DNA from: an uncultured SAR86 cluster bacterium
GTDB taxonomy: Bacteria > Pseudomonadota > Gammaproteobacteria > Magnimaribacterales > D2472
Assembly: GCA_902515775.1 (NCBI GenBank)
Contig: CABXVU010000009.1
Span: 1 to 60,847 of the forward strand
DNA: 60,847 nt
Direction of reading: 5' to 3'
Shown here piece after piece: positions 23,683 to 34,340 of the stretch. The notes beneath the pieces are model-generated. The model was not told the origin of the DNA. It saw nothing but the letters and a program-made list of their open reading frames with translations, and did not search any database. Each line of letters opens with the position of its first letter. Position 1 is the stretch's first letter. The position numbers and the translations under genes are program-made.

Positions 23683-26220
23683 ATGTCTGATTTTGCTAAA
23701 CAAATCTTACCAATTAACATTGAAGATGAGCTTAAAACTTCATATCTAAGCTATGCAATGAGCGTTATTCATGGAAGAGCGCTTCCTGATGTAAGAGACG
23801 GCTTAAAACCTGTGCATAGAAGAATTTTATTCGCACAACATGTTTTAAGGAATACTTATCGACAACCTTACAAAAAATCTGCGCGAGTTGTTGGAGATGT
23901 AATAGGTAAATATCATCCACATGGTGATTCAGCTGTTTATGAAGCAATGGTGAGGATGGCGCAAGACTTTTCTATGAGATATACCTTGGTAGAAGGTCAG
24001 GGTAACTTTGGCTCGATAGATGGAGATTCACCAGCTGCAATGCGTTATACCGAAGTGAGAATGGCAAAAATCACTGATATGATTCTCAATGATATTGAAA
24101 AAGAAACAGTCAGTTATTCTCCTAATTATGATGGAACAGAGCAAATTCCAGATGTTATGCCTACAAGAATACCAGCCTTGCTTGTCAATGGTTCATCGGG
24201 TATTGCAGTTGGGATGGCAACGAATGTACCGCCCCATAATCTAACAGAGGTCTTAAATGGCTGCCTACTTTTATTAGATAAGCCAAAAGCTAGCATTGAT
24301 GAGATTATTCAAATTATTACTGGCCCAGATTTTCCTACTGGTGGAACCATTGATGGAAAAATTGGTATCTACGAGGGCTATAAAACTGGCAGAGGCATCA
24401 TCCATGTTCGTGCTAAAACTTCTGTTGAAGAAGATAAATCTGGAAAGAACTCTTTAATAATTAATGAAATACCATACATGGTTAATAAAGCAAAGATGCT
24501 TGAGAGAATTGCAGAGCTGGTCAAAGAAAAAAAAATTGATGGCATTAGCGAGATTAGAGATGAGTCCGATAAAGATGGTCTCAGGGTAGTCATTGAGGTT
24601 AAGAGAGGAGAATCAGTTGAAGTTCTAGAAAACAACTTATTTTCTCAGTCACAACTAGAGCAATCATTTGGCATTAATTTTACTGTTCTTGTAGATGGTC
24701 AGCCTCGCGTATTAAATATTAAAGAGATTCTTCAAGAATTTATCAAACACCGAAAAGATGTTGTTATCAAAAGAACAAAGTTTGATCTTAGAAAAGCAAA
24801 AGAAAGAGGCCATATTGTTGAAGGTTTGATGGTTGCTATTGCAAACATTGATGAAATTATCAAAATAATTAAGAAATCTAAAGATACTAAGATCGCAGCA
24901 ATAGATTTATGCAAGAAGTCTTGGAAAGCAGGCCCGATCGAGGCAATTCTTAAAAAAGCTGGTAAAGATGCTTGTCGCCCAAAAGGGTTATCATCTGAAT
25001 ATGGTTTGAAAGGTAAGAATTATAAACTATCACCTGATCAAGCTAAGTCTATTCTTGAACTAAGACTTGGAAGATTAACAGGTCTAGAGCAAGATAATCT
25101 TTCTAATGAATTTAATGAAATTTTAGAAGTAATTTTAGAGCTTCAGAAGATCCTTGACGACAAAGAAACACTTCTCCAATTAATTAAAGATGAATTAAAA
25201 GAGGTCAGAGAAAACTTTGGAGATGATAGAAAAACAGATATTAACGATACTCGTCATGATATTTCTAATGAAGACTTAATTCCAGAGGAGACAAGAGTAT
25301 TAACTTTATCAAGGAGTGGCTATGCAAAAACTCAGCCGCTTGATGAATATAGAGAGCAACGCAGGGGCGGGGTTGGTAAAGCTGGAGCATCTGTAAAAGA
25401 GGAGGACCTTATTCAAAATCTCTATGTATTGAGCTCACATAGTCAGCTTCTTTGTTTTACTACTAAAGGAAAAGTGTTTTGGTTAAAAGTATATGAAATA
25501 CCAGTAGCTAGCAGAACCTCTAAAGGTAGGCCATTAGTAAATATGCTTAAATTAGATGATGACGAAACAGTCACTCAAATTTTGCCAGTTGATGAATTCT
25601 CAGAAGATAAATTTATTTTTATGGCAACTCGAAATGGAGTTGTAAAGAAAACAAATTTAAATTTGTTTCATAAAAAATATAAATCTGGAATTAAAGCGAT
25701 ACGACTCGACGACGATGATAAATTAGTTGGAACAGTAATAACTAATGGTGATAGTGATATTTTGCTTTCTTCATATTCTGGAAAATTAATTAGGTTTCAT
25801 GAATCCAAAGTTCGCCCAATGGGCAGGACAGCAAGAGGCGTTAAAGGTATTACATTGAAAGATGGCATGAAAGTTATCTCTTTAATGATTGGAGATCCAT
25901 CTAAAACTATTTTATGTTTATCTGAGAATGGTTTTGGTAAGAGAACAAAACTTGAGGATTTTCCTTCTTACAATAGGGGTGGTCAGGGCGTTATTGCTTT
26001 AAAGACAAGTGATAGAAATGGCAATATGGTGTCTGCCTTAGCTGTAGATGAAAACGATGGAATAATGCTAATTAGTGATAAAGGTACCTTAATTAGAACG
26101 GCTATCAGTCAAATACCTACATTAGGCAGAAATACTCAAGGAGTTAAAGTGATATCACCAAAAGATGGCGAGAAATTAATCGAAGGCGTTAGAATTCCCC
26201 CTGAAGAAGAAGAGGAATAA
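23683..26220 (+). CDS. gyrA: DNA gyrase subunit A
   Basis: The 845-residue breakage-reunion subunit of gyrase, which introduces negative supercoils. Numbering runs in register with E. coli at the N-terminus: the active-site tyrosine is Tyr122 in 'AAMRYTE'. In the quinolone-resistance region Ser83 is present and position 87 is Glu instead of Asp, which is a natural variant in many species. The GyrA box appears as '[10 protein letters not shown]', one residue off the usual QRRGGKG. The C-terminal beta-pinwheel repeats follow, and the chain ends in an acidic tail (EEEEE). serC starts two bases after the stop, as in Pseudomonas. Confidence 0.97.
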   Translation: MSDFAKQILPINIEDELKTSYLSYAMSVIHGRALPDVRDGLKPVHRRILFAQHVLRNTYRQPYKKSARVVGDVIGKYHPHGDSAVYEAMVRMAQDFSMRYTLVEGQGNFGSIDGDSPAAMRYTEVRMAKITDMILNDIEKETVSYSPNYDGTEQIPDVMPTRIPALLVNGSSGIAVGMATNVPPHNLTEVLNGCLLLLDKPKASIDEIIQIITGPDFPTGGTIDGKIGIYEGYKTGRGIIHVRAKTSVEEDKSGKNSLIINEIPYMVNKAKMLERIAELVKEKKIDGISEIRDESDKDGLRVVIEVKRGESVEVLENNLFSQSQLEQSFGINFTVLVDGQPRVLNIKEILQEFIKHRKDVVIKRTKFDLRKAKERGHIVEGLMVAIANIDEIIKIIKKSKDTKIAAIDLCKKSWKAGPIEAILKKAGKDACRPKGLSSEYGLKGKNYKLSPDQAKSILELRLGRLTGLEQDNLSNEFNEILEVILELQKILDDKETLLQLIKDELKEVRENFGDDRKTDINDTRHDISNEDLIPEETRVLTLSRSGYAKTQPLDEYREQRRGGVGKAGASVKEEDLIQNLYVLSSHSQLLCFTTKGKVFWLKVYEIPVASRTSKGRPLVNMLKLDDDETVTQILPVDEFSEDKFIFMATRNGVVKKTNLNLFHKKYKSGIKAIRLDDDDKLVGTVITNGDSDILLSSYSGKLIRFHESKVRPMGRTARGVKGITLKDGMKVISLMIGDPSKTILCLSENGFGKRTKLEDFPSYNRGGQGVIALKTSDRNGNMVSALAVDENDGIMLISDKGTLIRTAISQIPTLGRNTQGVKVISPKDGEKLIEGVRIPPEEEEE

Positions 26221-26222
26221 TA

Positions 26223-27296
26223 ATGAGAAAGTGGAATTTTTCGGCAGGTCCGGCCGCTATTCCTGAGGAGGTTTTACAAGAAGCTCAGGCTGAAATGCTC
26301 GAATGGGAAGGCTCAGGTATGTCAGTTATGGAAATGAGTCACAGGTCTTCTGAATACACAGATATAGCAAATCAAGCCCGGCAAGATTTAATTGATTTAT
26401 TGAAAGTTCCCAATGATTATCAAGTGCTTTTTCTTCAGGGTGGAGCAACCTTGCAGTTTTCTATGGTCCCCATGAATTTTGGGTTACAGGGAAAAGCTGA
26501 CTATGTTTTATCTGGAAGTTGGTCAAAAAAAGCTATTTATGAAGCTTCTAAACTTGTTGATACTAATATTGTTTGCACTTCTGAGCCATCTAATTTTAAT
26601 TATGTACCAAAGGAGACTAGTTGGAATTGCACCGAAAATGCCGCTTATTTACACTATGTTGCTAATGAGACAATTCAAGGAAATGCATTACATATTCCTC
26701 CAATGACAAATGCGCCATTGATATCCGATATGTCATCTGTAATTTTGAGTGAGCCAATTGACATATCAAGATTTTCATTGATTTATGCAGGCGCTCAGAA
26801 AAATATTGGTCCAGCTGGGTTAACTATTTGCATTATAAAAAATGACTTTTTAAAAACTGCTTCTGCTGAGTTACCAGGCATGCTTCAATATGCTAAGCAC
26901 GCAGATGCAGATTCTATGTTTAATACACCGCCCACCTTTGCTTGGTATCTTGCTGGCAAAGTTTTTGCCTGGTTAAAAAATAAAGGAGGCTTAAACTCAA
27001 TTGGAGAAATTAATAAGCTCAAGGCTAAAAAATTATATGATTTTATAGACAATTCAGATTTTTATTCAAATCCAGTTAACAAAGAGAATCGATCAATTAT
27101 GAATGTGCCTTTTCTATTAAAGAAACCTGATTTAGATACTAAATTTTTAACTGAAGCAGAAAATGCTGGTCTACTTAACTTAAAAGGACACAGATCAGTT
27201 GGCGGAATGCGAGCTAGTATTTATAATGCTATTCCAATTGAAGCGGTTGATGCACTAATAAGTTTCATGGGAGATTTTCAATCTAAGCACGGATAA
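26223..27296 (+). CDS. serC: Phosphoserine aminotransferase
   Basis: A 357-residue PLP enzyme that converts 3-phosphohydroxypyruvate to phosphoserine, and also acts in pyridoxal phosphate synthesis. It has 'WNFSAGPAAIPEEVL' at the N-terminus, 'LQGGATLQFSMVPMNF', the PLP lysine in 'YAGAQKNIGPAGL' and 'GHRSVGGMRASIYNA' near the end. It is the first metabolic gene after gyrA in the serC-pheA-hisC-tyrA-aroA-cmk-rpsA series, all on one strand with gaps or overlaps of a few bases. The pdxH gene downstream acts on related B6 compounds. Confidence 0.95.
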   Translation: MRKWNFSAGPAAIPEEVLQEAQAEMLEWEGSGMSVMEMSHRSSEYTDIANQARQDLIDLLKVPNDYQVLFLQGGATLQFSMVPMNFGLQGKADYVLSGSWSKKAIYEASKLVDTNIVCTSEPSNFNYVPKETSWNCTENAAYLHYVANETIQGNALHIPPMTNAPLISDMSSVILSEPIDISRFSLIYAGAQKNIGPAGLTICIIKNDFLKTASAELPGMLQYAKHADADSMFNTPPTFAWYLAGKVFAWLKNKGGLNSIGEINKLKAKKLYDFIDNSDFYSNPVNKENRSIMNVPFLLKKPDLDTKFLTEAENAGLLNLKGHRSVGGMRASIYNAIPIEAVDALISFMGDFQSKHG

Positions 27297-27300
27297 AGTT

Positions 27301-28383
27301 GTGAGTAAAAATAAAATTAAACCAATTAGACAAAAAATTGATTCAATAGATCATCAAATTCTTAAACTTATTCAAAAAAGAGGTTCATTAGCTCAAAAGA
27401 TTGGTAAGTTGAAAAGTTTAATGAACGCAAATGCTTCTTTTTACAAACCAAATAGAGAGGCAGAAATCATCAGAAATATCTCAAAACTAAATGAGGGACC
27501 AATTTCAGCAAATAAAATAAAATATATTTTTAAAGAGATTATTTCTTCTTGTCTTTCTTTGGAGGAGGAATTGACTATTGCATATCTTGGTCCTGAGGGA
27601 ACCCACTCTGAAGGGGCTGTGATCCAACATTTTGGATCCTCACCAACCAGATTACCGAGAGGAACCATTGAGGATGTATTTCATCAAGTAAGAACTGGTT
27701 CGGTAAATTTTGGTGTTGTGCCAGTAGAAAATTCCTCCGAGGGTGTGGTAAACGCAACTTTGAATTCCCTGGCAGATGAAGAAATAAAGATTTGTGGTGA
27801 AAGTTATCTTCCGATCCGCCATCAACTTGCCTCTGCCAGAAAATTTAAACTAGCTGATGCTACAGTTGTCGCATCACATTCTCAAGCTCTTGGTCAATGC
27901 AGTAGGTGGCTGGATGCCAATCTACCCAATGTAAAAAGAGAGATGACATCAAGCACTGCAGAAGCCGCTAAGCTTTCAAAAACTCAGCCAAAAACTTTAT
28001 GCATAGTTAGTTCAATGGCAATAAATAAATATAAGCTCCATTATTATCAAAAAGATATTGAAGATTTTTCGGGCAACAATACTAGATTCTTGATTATTGG
28101 GAATATTGATATCGAGCAAACCAACAAAGATAAAACTTCATTTTTAATTCAAACAGATAATCAACCTGGGGCACTTTTAAAGATCCTTGAACCATTTAAT
28201 AAAAGAAAAATTAATTTAGAGAGAATTGAAACACGACCGTCTAGAGAATCATTAAATGCTCATAATTTCTTCATAGATAGTAGTGGTCATTATAAAGATG
28301 CGAACCTTAAGCAAGTTATTAACAATCTTGAGAAATTAGGAGCATCGGTTCGTATCCTTGGCTCATATCCTTCAAGCTCATGA
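27301..28383 (+). CDS. pheA: Bifunctional chorismate mutase / prephenate dehydratase
   Basis: The P-protein of phenylalanine synthesis, 360 residues, with a GTG start at 27301. Residues 1-90 form the AroQ chorismate mutase ('RQKIDSIDHQILKLIQKRG'). The dehydratase domain begins 'IAYLGPEGTHSEGAV' and includes 'VPVENSSEGVVNATLNSL'. A C-terminal ACT domain ('FLIQTDNQPGALLKILEPF', then 'INLERIETRPSRES') is expected to bind phenylalanine for feedback inhibition. It is flanked by serC (4 bases) and hisC (4-base overlap). Confidence 0.95.
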   Translation: MSKNKIKPIRQKIDSIDHQILKLIQKRGSLAQKIGKLKSLMNANASFYKPNREAEIIRNISKLNEGPISANKIKYIFKEIISSCLSLEEELTIAYLGPEGTHSEGAVIQHFGSSPTRLPRGTIEDVFHQVRTGSVNFGVVPVENSSEGVVNATLNSLADEEIKICGESYLPIRHQLASARKFKLADATVVASHSQALGQCSRWLDANLPNVKREMTSSTAEAAKLSKTQPKTLCIVSSMAINKYKLHYYQKDIEDFSGNNTRFLIIGNIDIEQTNKDKTSFLIQTDNQPGALLKILEPFNKRKINLERIETRPSRESLNAHNFFIDSSGHYKDANLKQVINNLEKLGASVRILGSYPSSS

Positions 28384-29477
28384 GTTCAGATATTCTCAAA
28401 AATCTAAATCCTGGAATTGCCGAACTTTATCCATATGAGCCAGGCCGCTCTATTGATGAAGTTATTGATGAGTTCGATCTTAATGAGGTAGTTAAACTAG
28501 CAAGCAATGAAAATCCTCTTGGAGCTTCTCCTAAGGCTCTTTCAGTCTTGAAAGAGCTAAAGAATGATTTGCATTTATATCCAGATGGAAATGGAACAAA
28601 ACTTAAAAAGGAGATCGCTAGCCATGAGAGTGTTGCCATTGATAATATTATTATTGGAAATGGTTCTAATGAGATTTTAGAACTTGCTGCAAGGGCTTTT
28701 CTTAATTCCAATACTTCATCCATCGCTTCAAAACATGCTTTTGCAGTTTACAAAATTGTTACTCAATCTGCTGGAGCATCACTTATTGAAATTCCCACAT
28801 CTAATTGGAGCCATGATTTAGGTTCATTTATAAATCACCTAGAGCAAAGTACCAAAGTAATATTTATTGCTAATCCAAATAATCCAACTGGAACATATAA
28901 CAGTCACGATGAAGTGCATACCCTACTAAAAAAAGTCCCTTCCTCTGTTTTAGTTGTTCTAGATTGTGCTTATTTTGAGTATGTAACCAAAGCAGATTAT
29001 GTAAGACCAATTGATTTATTAAGCGAATTTGACAATTTACTAATTACTAAATCATTCTCAAAAATTCATGGCTTAGCCAGCATTAGAGTTGGGTATGGTA
29101 TTGCTAATCCCTCTCTTATAGAAGTTCTCAATCGAATTAGACAACCTTTCAATGTAAATGCTATAGCTCAAGCTATGGCTTCTATAGCAATTAATGATAA
29201 AGAGCACATCGAGCAAAGCATCAAACTTAATTCACAACAATATGAATTCTTATTTAAAAAATTATCTAAACTTGGTCTAGAGTGCATTCCATCAGTTGGG
29301 AACTTTATAACCTTTAGAGGAGACTTTATTGGTAAGGAATTATTTTATGGTTTGATGGAAAAAGGAGTTATTGTAAGGCCTGTAGACTTATATGACATGA
29401 AAGATTTCATCAGAGTGACAATTGGAACTAAAGATGAAAATTTAAAATTTCTTAGTGCAATTAAAGAACTTTTATGA
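28380..29477 (+). CDS. hisC: Histidinol-phosphate / aromatic aminotransferase
   Basis: A 365-residue class I/II aminotransferase using PLP. 'LASNENPLGASPKAL' and 'LYPDGNGTKLKKEI' near the N-terminus, 'IFIANPNNPTGTY', and 'LITKSFSKIHGLASIRVGYG' with the PLP lysine are all HisC features. Its place between pheA and tyrA matches Pseudomonas hisC2, whose product is thought to transaminate aromatic keto acids as well as histidinol phosphate. No other his gene is in the window, so a role in Tyr/Phe synthesis is likely. It overlaps both neighbours by four bases (ATGA). Confidence 0.92.
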   Translation: MSSDILKNLNPGIAELYPYEPGRSIDEVIDEFDLNEVVKLASNENPLGASPKALSVLKELKNDLHLYPDGNGTKLKKEIASHESVAIDNIIIGNGSNEILELAARAFLNSNTSSIASKHAFAVYKIVTQSAGASLIEIPTSNWSHDLGSFINHLEQSTKVIFIANPNNPTGTYNSHDEVHTLLKKVPSSVLVVLDCAYFEYVTKADYVRPIDLLSEFDNLLITKSFSKIHGLASIRVGYGIANPSLIEVLNRIRQPFNVNAIAQAMASIAINDKEHIEQSIKLNSQQYEFLFKKLSKLGLECIPSVGNFITFRGDFIGKELFYGLMEKGVIVRPVDLYDMKDFIRVTIGTKDENLKFLSAIKELL

Positions 29478-30316
29478 AAATAATTATTATCGGCTTAGGT
29501 TTAATTGGCGGGTCAATTGCTAAAAGTCTATCAAGTTCTACTAATCATGAAATTCTTGCATTTGATATTGATCAATCCAGCATAAGAAATGCACTAGACA
29601 ACAAATCAATTTCGGGATCAATAAATACTCTTGATGATATAGGAAATGCTGAATTTCAAGATTCGCTAGTAATCATTTCCACTCCCCCAAATCTAAGCAT
29701 TGAAGTTCTTCAATCCTTACATTTTTTATTTAATTCCTCAGTCACTATTACTGATACAACAAGTGCTAAAAATTCATTGCACAAATCTCTACAAAAATTC
29801 AATTTTCCAAAAAATATTATTTTTTCACACCCCGTAGCTGGCTCTCACCTTTCAGGTGAAGTAAATTCAGTTTCTGGTCTCTTTGAGGGAAAATCAACTG
29901 TCTTGTCTTATCATGATTCTGCGGCATTAATGCATATAAATCGAGTAACAAGTTTATGGGAGTCGCTTGGATCTAAAGTAACAGTTTTGGATGCTGAGTT
30001 ACATGATCAGATATTTGCATACACTAGTCATCTGCCTCATGTTGTTGCTTATGCATTATTAAATACACTTAAGGGACTTGATAAAGATGATCTAGCACTT
30101 TTTTCGGGTGGTGGTCTTGGAGAGTTTTTGAGATTGGTTTCATCATCTCCTGAAATGTGGACAGATATTTTTTCAATGAATGAAAAGAACATATCTATTG
30201 CGATAGAAGAATTAATACAAAATCTTAATTCAATAAAGGATCAGATTGTAAATGAGCCTGAGATTCTTAGGAATCTTCTAATTGAGCTTAAAGATTTTAA
30301 GGAATCAAACTTTTGA
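29474..30316 (+). CDS. tyrA: Prephenate dehydrogenase
   Basis: A 280-residue NAD(P)-dependent enzyme that oxidatively decarboxylates prephenate (or arogenate) on the way to tyrosine. The N-terminal Rossmann motif is 'IIIIGLGLIGGSIAKSL' (residues 3-19), followed by 'VIISTPPNLSIEVL', 'FSHPVAGSHLSGEVNS' with the catalytic His, and 'TSHLPHVVAYALLNTL'. It has no chorismate mutase domain, unlike E. coli TyrA. In Pseudomonas this protein is fused to AroA; here the two are separate genes overlapping by four bases. Confidence 0.92.
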   Translation: MKIIIIGLGLIGGSIAKSLSSSTNHEILAFDIDQSSIRNALDNKSISGSINTLDDIGNAEFQDSLVIISTPPNLSIEVLQSLHFLFNSSVTITDTTSAKNSLHKSLQKFNFPKNIIFSHPVAGSHLSGEVNSVSGLFEGKSTVLSYHDSAALMHINRVTSLWESLGSKVTVLDAELHDQIFAYTSHLPHVVAYALLNTLKGLDKDDLALFSGGGLGEFLRLVSSSPEMWTDIFSMNEKNISIAIEELIQNLNSIKDQIVNEPEILRNLLIELKDFKESNF

Positions 30317-31629
30317 ATTTAACAACTTCAACTGATGGTAACATTTCTGGAAAGGTTCAATGTCCAGGTGATAAATCTATTTCACAAAGAGTTTTAATAC
30401 TCGGTGCTTTTATGAATCAAGATATGGTTATTAATGGTTTTTTACACGGAGAAGATCCGCTTTCAACTATGAATGCACTCAATCAAATTGGTGCGGGTAT
30501 TAAAGTTGATGAAGATGATAGAGTGCTTCTATGCAAAAGAAATCAAAGTTTTCATGATAGTGATGATGAAATTAATCTAGGCAATTCTGGAACTGGCTTG
30601 CGTCTTATGCTTGGCTTAGCTTCAGGCATGGGTTTAAAAGCTTCTTTTGTTGGTGACGAATCATTGTCTTCTCGACCGATGGAGCGAGTCATTAATCCAT
30701 TGGCTGAAATGGGTGCCAATATTGTGTCATCGGAGGGTAAGTTGCCAATTTCAATTTCACCCTCAACAATTAACATGCAATATTCATATGAATTACCAAT
30801 AGCTAGTGCGCAAGTAAAGTCATGCATATTATTGGCTGGCTTGGCCGCGGGTATTGAAGTTGAAATTATTGAACCCATCCAGACCAGAGATCATACTGAA
30901 AGAATGCTAAAAAACTTTGGAGCAAACATAGAGACGACTTCTCTGGATGGTAAAAATGTTATTAAACTTACATCAAATAATAATTTAGATGCCAAAAATT
31001 ATACTGTGGTAGGCGACATTTCTTCAGCTGCCTTTTTAATGGTTGCAGCTTTGATTACTAATTCTCCAGGACTAGAAATTACCAATGTTGGAATGAATCC
31101 CTCAAGAGCCGGAGTGCTTAAAGTGCTTCAAAAAATGGGCGCAAATATAGAAGTTAAAAATCAAAGATTAGAGTCAGGAGAGCCCTGTGCTGATCTTATA
31201 GTTAAAAAATCTAAATTGAAGGGAGTAGAACTTTCAGGAAAAATCATCCCAAACATTATTGATGAAATACCTATTATTTCTGTCGCTGCTGCATTTGCAG
31301 ATGGTGAGACAATAATTAGAGATGCAGCAGAACTTAGAGTAAAGGAATCAGATAGGCTTAAGGCGGTTTCTGAGGGTTTTAGCTCGCTTGGCATCAAGCA
31401 TAAAAATTTTGAGGACGGCATGATTATTCAAGGAGCTCCAAATACACTTATATTAGAACAATCACTTTCAATAGAGTCCAATGATGATCATAGGATTGCT
31501 ATGAGTTTTCTTATTGCTGGCCTTAAATGCTCAAAACCAATAACCGTGCGTGATTGTGAAAATATTTTTACATCATTCCCTAATTTTATTGAGCTCATTT
31601 CTTCTGTAGGATACGAGCTTGAAAAATAA
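30313..31629 (+). CDS. aroA: 3-Phosphoshikimate 1-carboxyvinyltransferase (EPSP synthase)
   Basis: AroA transfers the enolpyruvyl group of PEP to shikimate-3-phosphate. The 438-residue protein starts at a TTG (30313) overlapping the tyrA stop by four bases. Conserved blocks are 'CPGDKSISQRVLILGAF' (Lys and Ser for substrate binding), 'LGNSGTGLRLMLG', 'SSRPMERVINPLAEMGA', 'SAQVKSCILLAGL', 'DEIPIISVAAAFADG' and 'LRVKESDRLKAV'. The GNSGTGLRL form of the PEP-site loop and the sequence overall resemble the class II enzymes of Pseudomonas/Bacillus type rather than E. coli AroA (GNAGTAMRPL). This class assignment is from pattern memory. Confidence 0.94.
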   Translation: MNLTTSTDGNISGKVQCPGDKSISQRVLILGAFMNQDMVINGFLHGEDPLSTMNALNQIGAGIKVDEDDRVLLCKRNQSFHDSDDEINLGNSGTGLRLMLGLASGMGLKASFVGDESLSSRPMERVINPLAEMGANIVSSEGKLPISISPSTINMQYSYELPIASAQVKSCILLAGLAAGIEVEIIEPIQTRDHTERMLKNFGANIETTSLDGKNVIKLTSNNNLDAKNYTVVGDISSAAFLMVAALITNSPGLEITNVGMNPSRAGVLKVLQKMGANIEVKNQRLESGEPCADLIVKKSKLKGVELSGKIIPNIIDEIPIISVAAAFADGETIIRDAAELRVKESDRLKAVSEGFSSLGIKHKNFEDGMIIQGAPNTLILEQSLSIESNDDHRIAMSFLIAGLKCSKPITVRDCENIFTSFPNFIELISSVGYELEK

Positions 31630-32281
31630 CAATATTATTACCATTGATGGTCCATCTGCTTCCGGCAAAGGCTCGCTAGCAAAAGCATTGGCAAAAGAGC
31701 TTAATTTTATTTTGCTTGATAGTGGTTTACTATATAGAGCATATTCATATTGTTTCGATAATACTCAAAATCACTCCTTTGCAAAGGATCTTTTTTCTAA
31801 TTTGGATATAAAGAACATTGATCATGAGATGCATGTTTTTGAGAATGAAAAAGATATTACTTCGATCCTTCGACATGAAGATGTAGCTAAATCTGCATCT
31901 GAACTCAGCAGTTTCAAAGAAACTAGAGAGAATTTAATTTGCTTTCAAAGAGATTTAACTAATGACCATGGATTGGTTGCAGATGGCAGGGATATGGGAA
32001 CTGTTGTGTTTCCTGATGCAGGAACCAAAATTTTTTTGGTGGCTGATGCTGAAGTAAGGGCAAAGAGGAGGTTTTTAGAGTTGCAGAAAGCTGGTCAAGA
32101 AGTTAATATGCGCGATCTAATTGATGATATTAGGTTGCGAGACGAGGCGGATAAAGCTAGAGAAATATCCCCTTTGATGCCCGCAGATGATTCAATTGAA
32201 TTGAATTCATCTAATCTAACTCCTCATGAAGTATTGAAAATAGTTTTAAAAATTTATAAAGAGAAAACCAAGGAAGTATAA
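31619..32281 (+). CDS. cmk: Cytidylate kinase
   Basis: A 220-residue kinase that phosphorylates CMP and dCMP. The P-loop is '[18 protein letters not shown]' (residues 8-25) and the CMP-binding region includes '[13 protein letters not shown]' and '[19 protein letters not shown]'. The start is a TTG at 31619 overlapping aroA by 11 bases; no ATG or GTG precedes the conserved P-loop at a suitable distance. cmk directly upstream of rpsA is one of the most conserved gene pairs in proteobacteria. The end of cmk carries an AAGGAAG sequence that may serve rpsA. Confidence 0.94.
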   Translation: MKNNNIITIDGPSASGKGSLAKALAKELNFILLDSGLLYRAYSYCFDNTQNHSFAKDLFSNLDIKNIDHEMHVFENEKDITSILRHEDVAKSASELSSFKETRENLICFQRDLTNDHGLVADGRDMGTVVFPDAGTKIFLVADAEVRAKRRFLELQKAGQEVNMRDLIDDIRLRDEADKAREISPLMPADDSIELNSSNLTPHEVLKIVLKIYKEKTKEV

Positions 32282-32286
32282 AAAAT

Positions 32287-33594
32287 ATGTCAGAAAGTTT
32301 TGCTGCACTATTAGATGAAAGTCTAAGCACACTTGAAATGCAACCCGGCTCAATTGTAACAGGAGTCGTTTTAGATGTTGATAAAGAATGGGTGACGGTT
32401 CATGTTGGATTGAAGTCAGAGGGCGTTATTTCCTTGGATGAGTTTAGAAATAATGATGGATCAGTTGAAATTGAATCTGGAGACGAAGTCCAAGTTGCAT
32501 TAGAAGCAGTTGAAGATGGTTATGGAGAAACACGAATTTCTCGTGAAAAAGCTAGAAAAATTGGTACATGGAAAAAACTTGAGGAGGCTTTAGAAACGGG
32601 TGAATTTGTTGAAGGAAAGGTTCTAACTAGAGTAAAGGGTGGTTTTTCTGTAGAAGTCGATGTTGTTAAAGCATTTTTGCCTGGATCGCTTGTAGACATT
32701 AGGCCTGTAAAGGAGGCTCCTGAGCTTGAGAATACTGTTCAAGAATTTAAAGTGATTAAGCTTGATTACAAAAGAAATAACGTTGTTCTTTCAAGAAAAG
32801 CAGTTCTTGAAAAAATCAATTCAGCTGAAAAAGTCGAGTTATTAAAAAATCTTGATGAAGGACAAGTTGTTAAAGGAATAGTCAAAAATCTTACTGATTA
32901 TGGAGCTTTTGTCGATTTAGGTGGACTAGATGGCCTTTTGCATATAACTGATATTTCATGGTCTAGGGTCACAAATCCCTCCGAGGTTTTAAGTCTTGGT
33001 CAAGAGATTGATGTAAAAATATTAAGCTTTGATAAAGAAAAACTTCGAGTTTCTCTAGGGTTGAAACAGATTCAAAATGATCCGTGGGAAACAATTGAAG
33101 GTAAATATTCTGTCGGCGGTATATATGAAGCTACAGTTTCAAATTTAACAGATTATGGATGCTTTGCTGAGCTTGAAAAAGGTGTTGAAGGTTTAATACA
33201 TTTGTCAGAGCTTGATTGGACAAACAAAAATATCCATCCATCAAAGGTTGTCGATCTAGATGAAAAAATTAAGGTTATGGTTTTAGAAATTGATCATGAC
33301 AAGAGAAGGATTTCTCTTGGTCTAAAACAGACAAAAGCCAATCCATGGACAGAGTTTGCTAACAAATATGGATTGGGTGATGCCGTTGAAGGTAATATTA
33401 AATCTGTAACCGATTTTGGCATTTTTGTTGGCTTAGAGGGCGATATTGATGGCCTAATCCATCTTTCTGATATTACTGAAGATGAAAATCCAGCTGAAGC
33501 AATGAAGAATTTTAACAAGGGTGATAAGCTCTCTTGTATTATCTTTGGAATTGATGCCGAAAGAGAAAGGATATCACTTAAGCTAAGCGCTTAA
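32287..33594 (+). CDS. rpsA: 30S ribosomal protein S1, short form with five S1 domains
   Basis: S1 binds mRNA on the 30S subunit and unfolds leaders for translation. The 435 residues align with E. coli S1 (557) from its start to the end of its fifth domain: domain 1 from '[21 protein letters not shown]', domain 2 with '[19 protein letters not shown]', domain 3 '[22 protein letters not shown]', domain 4 '[22 protein letters not shown]', domain 5 '[22 protein letters not shown]'. The chain stops at 'ERISLKLSA', and the whole sixth domain and the C-terminal tail are absent. The 40 bases to the tRNA show no remnant, so this looks like a stable loss and not a recent frameshift. Confidence 0.94.
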   Translation: MSESFAALLDESLSTLEMQPGSIVTGVVLDVDKEWVTVHVGLKSEGVISLDEFRNNDGSVEIESGDEVQVALEAVEDGYGETRISREKARKIGTWKKLEEALETGEFVEGKVLTRVKGGFSVEVDVVKAFLPGSLVDIRPVKEAPELENTVQEFKVIKLDYKRNNVVLSRKAVLEKINSAEKVELLKNLDEGQVVKGIVKNLTDYGAFVDLGGLDGLLHITDISWSRVTNPSEVLSLGQEIDVKILSFDKEKLRVSLGLKQIQNDPWETIEGKYSVGGIYEATVSNLTDYGCFAELEKGVEGLIHLSELDWTNKNIHPSKVVDLDEKIKVMVLEIDHDKRRISLGLKQTKANPWTEFANKYGLGDAVEGNIKSVTDFGIFVGLEGDIDGLIHLSDITEDENPAEAMKNFNKGDKLSCIIFGIDAERERISLKLSA

Positions 33595-33637
33595 TTTTTT
33601 CAAAGTAAAATCAAGAAAGATATTAAAAAAACTAATT

Positions 33638-33724
33638 GCCCAGGTGGTGGAATTGGTAGACACAAGGGACTTAAAATCCCTCGAAGGCAACTTCGTGCCG
33701 GTTCAAGTCCGGCTCTGGGCACCA
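33638..33724 (+). tRNA. tRNA-Leu (anticodon UAA)
   Basis: An 87-base class II tRNA with CCA encoded. The acceptor arm is GCCCAGG (33638-33644) paired to TCTGGGC, with the final pair a G-T wobble. The anticodon stem AGGGA/TCCCT encloses CTTAAAA, with anticodon TAA at 33672-33674. A long variable arm (CGAAGGCAACTTCG region) and the T-arm GCCGG-TTCAAGT-CCGGC are clear. It reads UUA (and UUG by wobble) leucine codons, fitting this AT-rich genome. It lies between rpsA and pdxH on the same strand and may be processed from a joint transcript. Confidence 0.96.
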
Positions 33725-33740
33725 ACTCATTTAAATATCC

Positions 33741-34340
33741 ATGATTAAATTTATTAATCCGAGCATCGAAAAACCATATATTCAATTTCAATCTCTATAT
33801 CAGGAAGCCCTTGCAAATGAGCAAAAAGGTATAGAGGCAATTTCTGTTTCATCGTATAACCAAGAAATGAATGAAGTTGAAGCAAGATATGTGAATCTGA
33901 AGTATATTGCTGACAATGAGTGGATATTTTTTTCAAATTACAATTCTCCCAAAGCTGAACAGTTTGAATCACACAGCCAGGTTTCTGCTTTAATTTTTTG
34001 GTCAAGTATTAACACTCAAATTAGAATAAAAGCTAGAATTTTTAAAACATCCGTAGAATTTTCTGATAAGCATTTTGAGGGAAGAACTAAGGAAAAGAAT
34101 GCATTAGCTATAAGCTCTAATCAGTCACAGACCATTGATTCGTTTGATGAAGTTAAAAAGAATTTTCATCAAACCCTTAATGAAATGACTCCTGATACAG
34201 TTAGACCAGATTTTTGGGGAGGATTCTCATTTATCCCCTATTATTTTGAGTTTTGGCAAGGCCATAAAAATAGATTAAATAAAAGATGCGTTTTTGAGCA
34301 ACGAGATGATGAATGGATTGAGAGGTTACTTCAGCCATAA
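33741..34340 (+). CDS. pdxH: Pyridoxamine 5'-phosphate oxidase
   Basis: A 199-residue flavoprotein (FMN) that oxidises pyridoxamine or pyridoxine 5'-phosphate to PLP. It has 'ARYVNLKYIADNEWIFFSNYNSPKAEQF' as the FMN-binding core, 'QIRIKARIF', 'SNQSQTIDS' and the C-terminal dimer/active-site segment 'DFWGGFSFIPYYFEFWQGHKNRLNKRC' in outline. PdxH proteins commonly end in RLAP; here the end is RLLQP. The N-terminal half is more divergent than the C-terminal half. It follows the tRNA by 16 bases. It could serve the PLP enzymes encoded nearby (SerC, HisC). Confidence 0.88.
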   Translation: MIKFINPSIEKPYIQFQSLYQEALANEQKGIEAISVSSYNQEMNEVEARYVNLKYIADNEWIFFSNYNSPKAEQFESHSQVSALIFWSSINTQIRIKARIFKTSVEFSDKHFEGRTKEKNALAISSNQSQTIDSFDEVKKNFHQTLNEMTPDTVRPDFWGGFSFIPYYFEFWQGHKNRLNKRCVFEQRDDEWIERLLQP

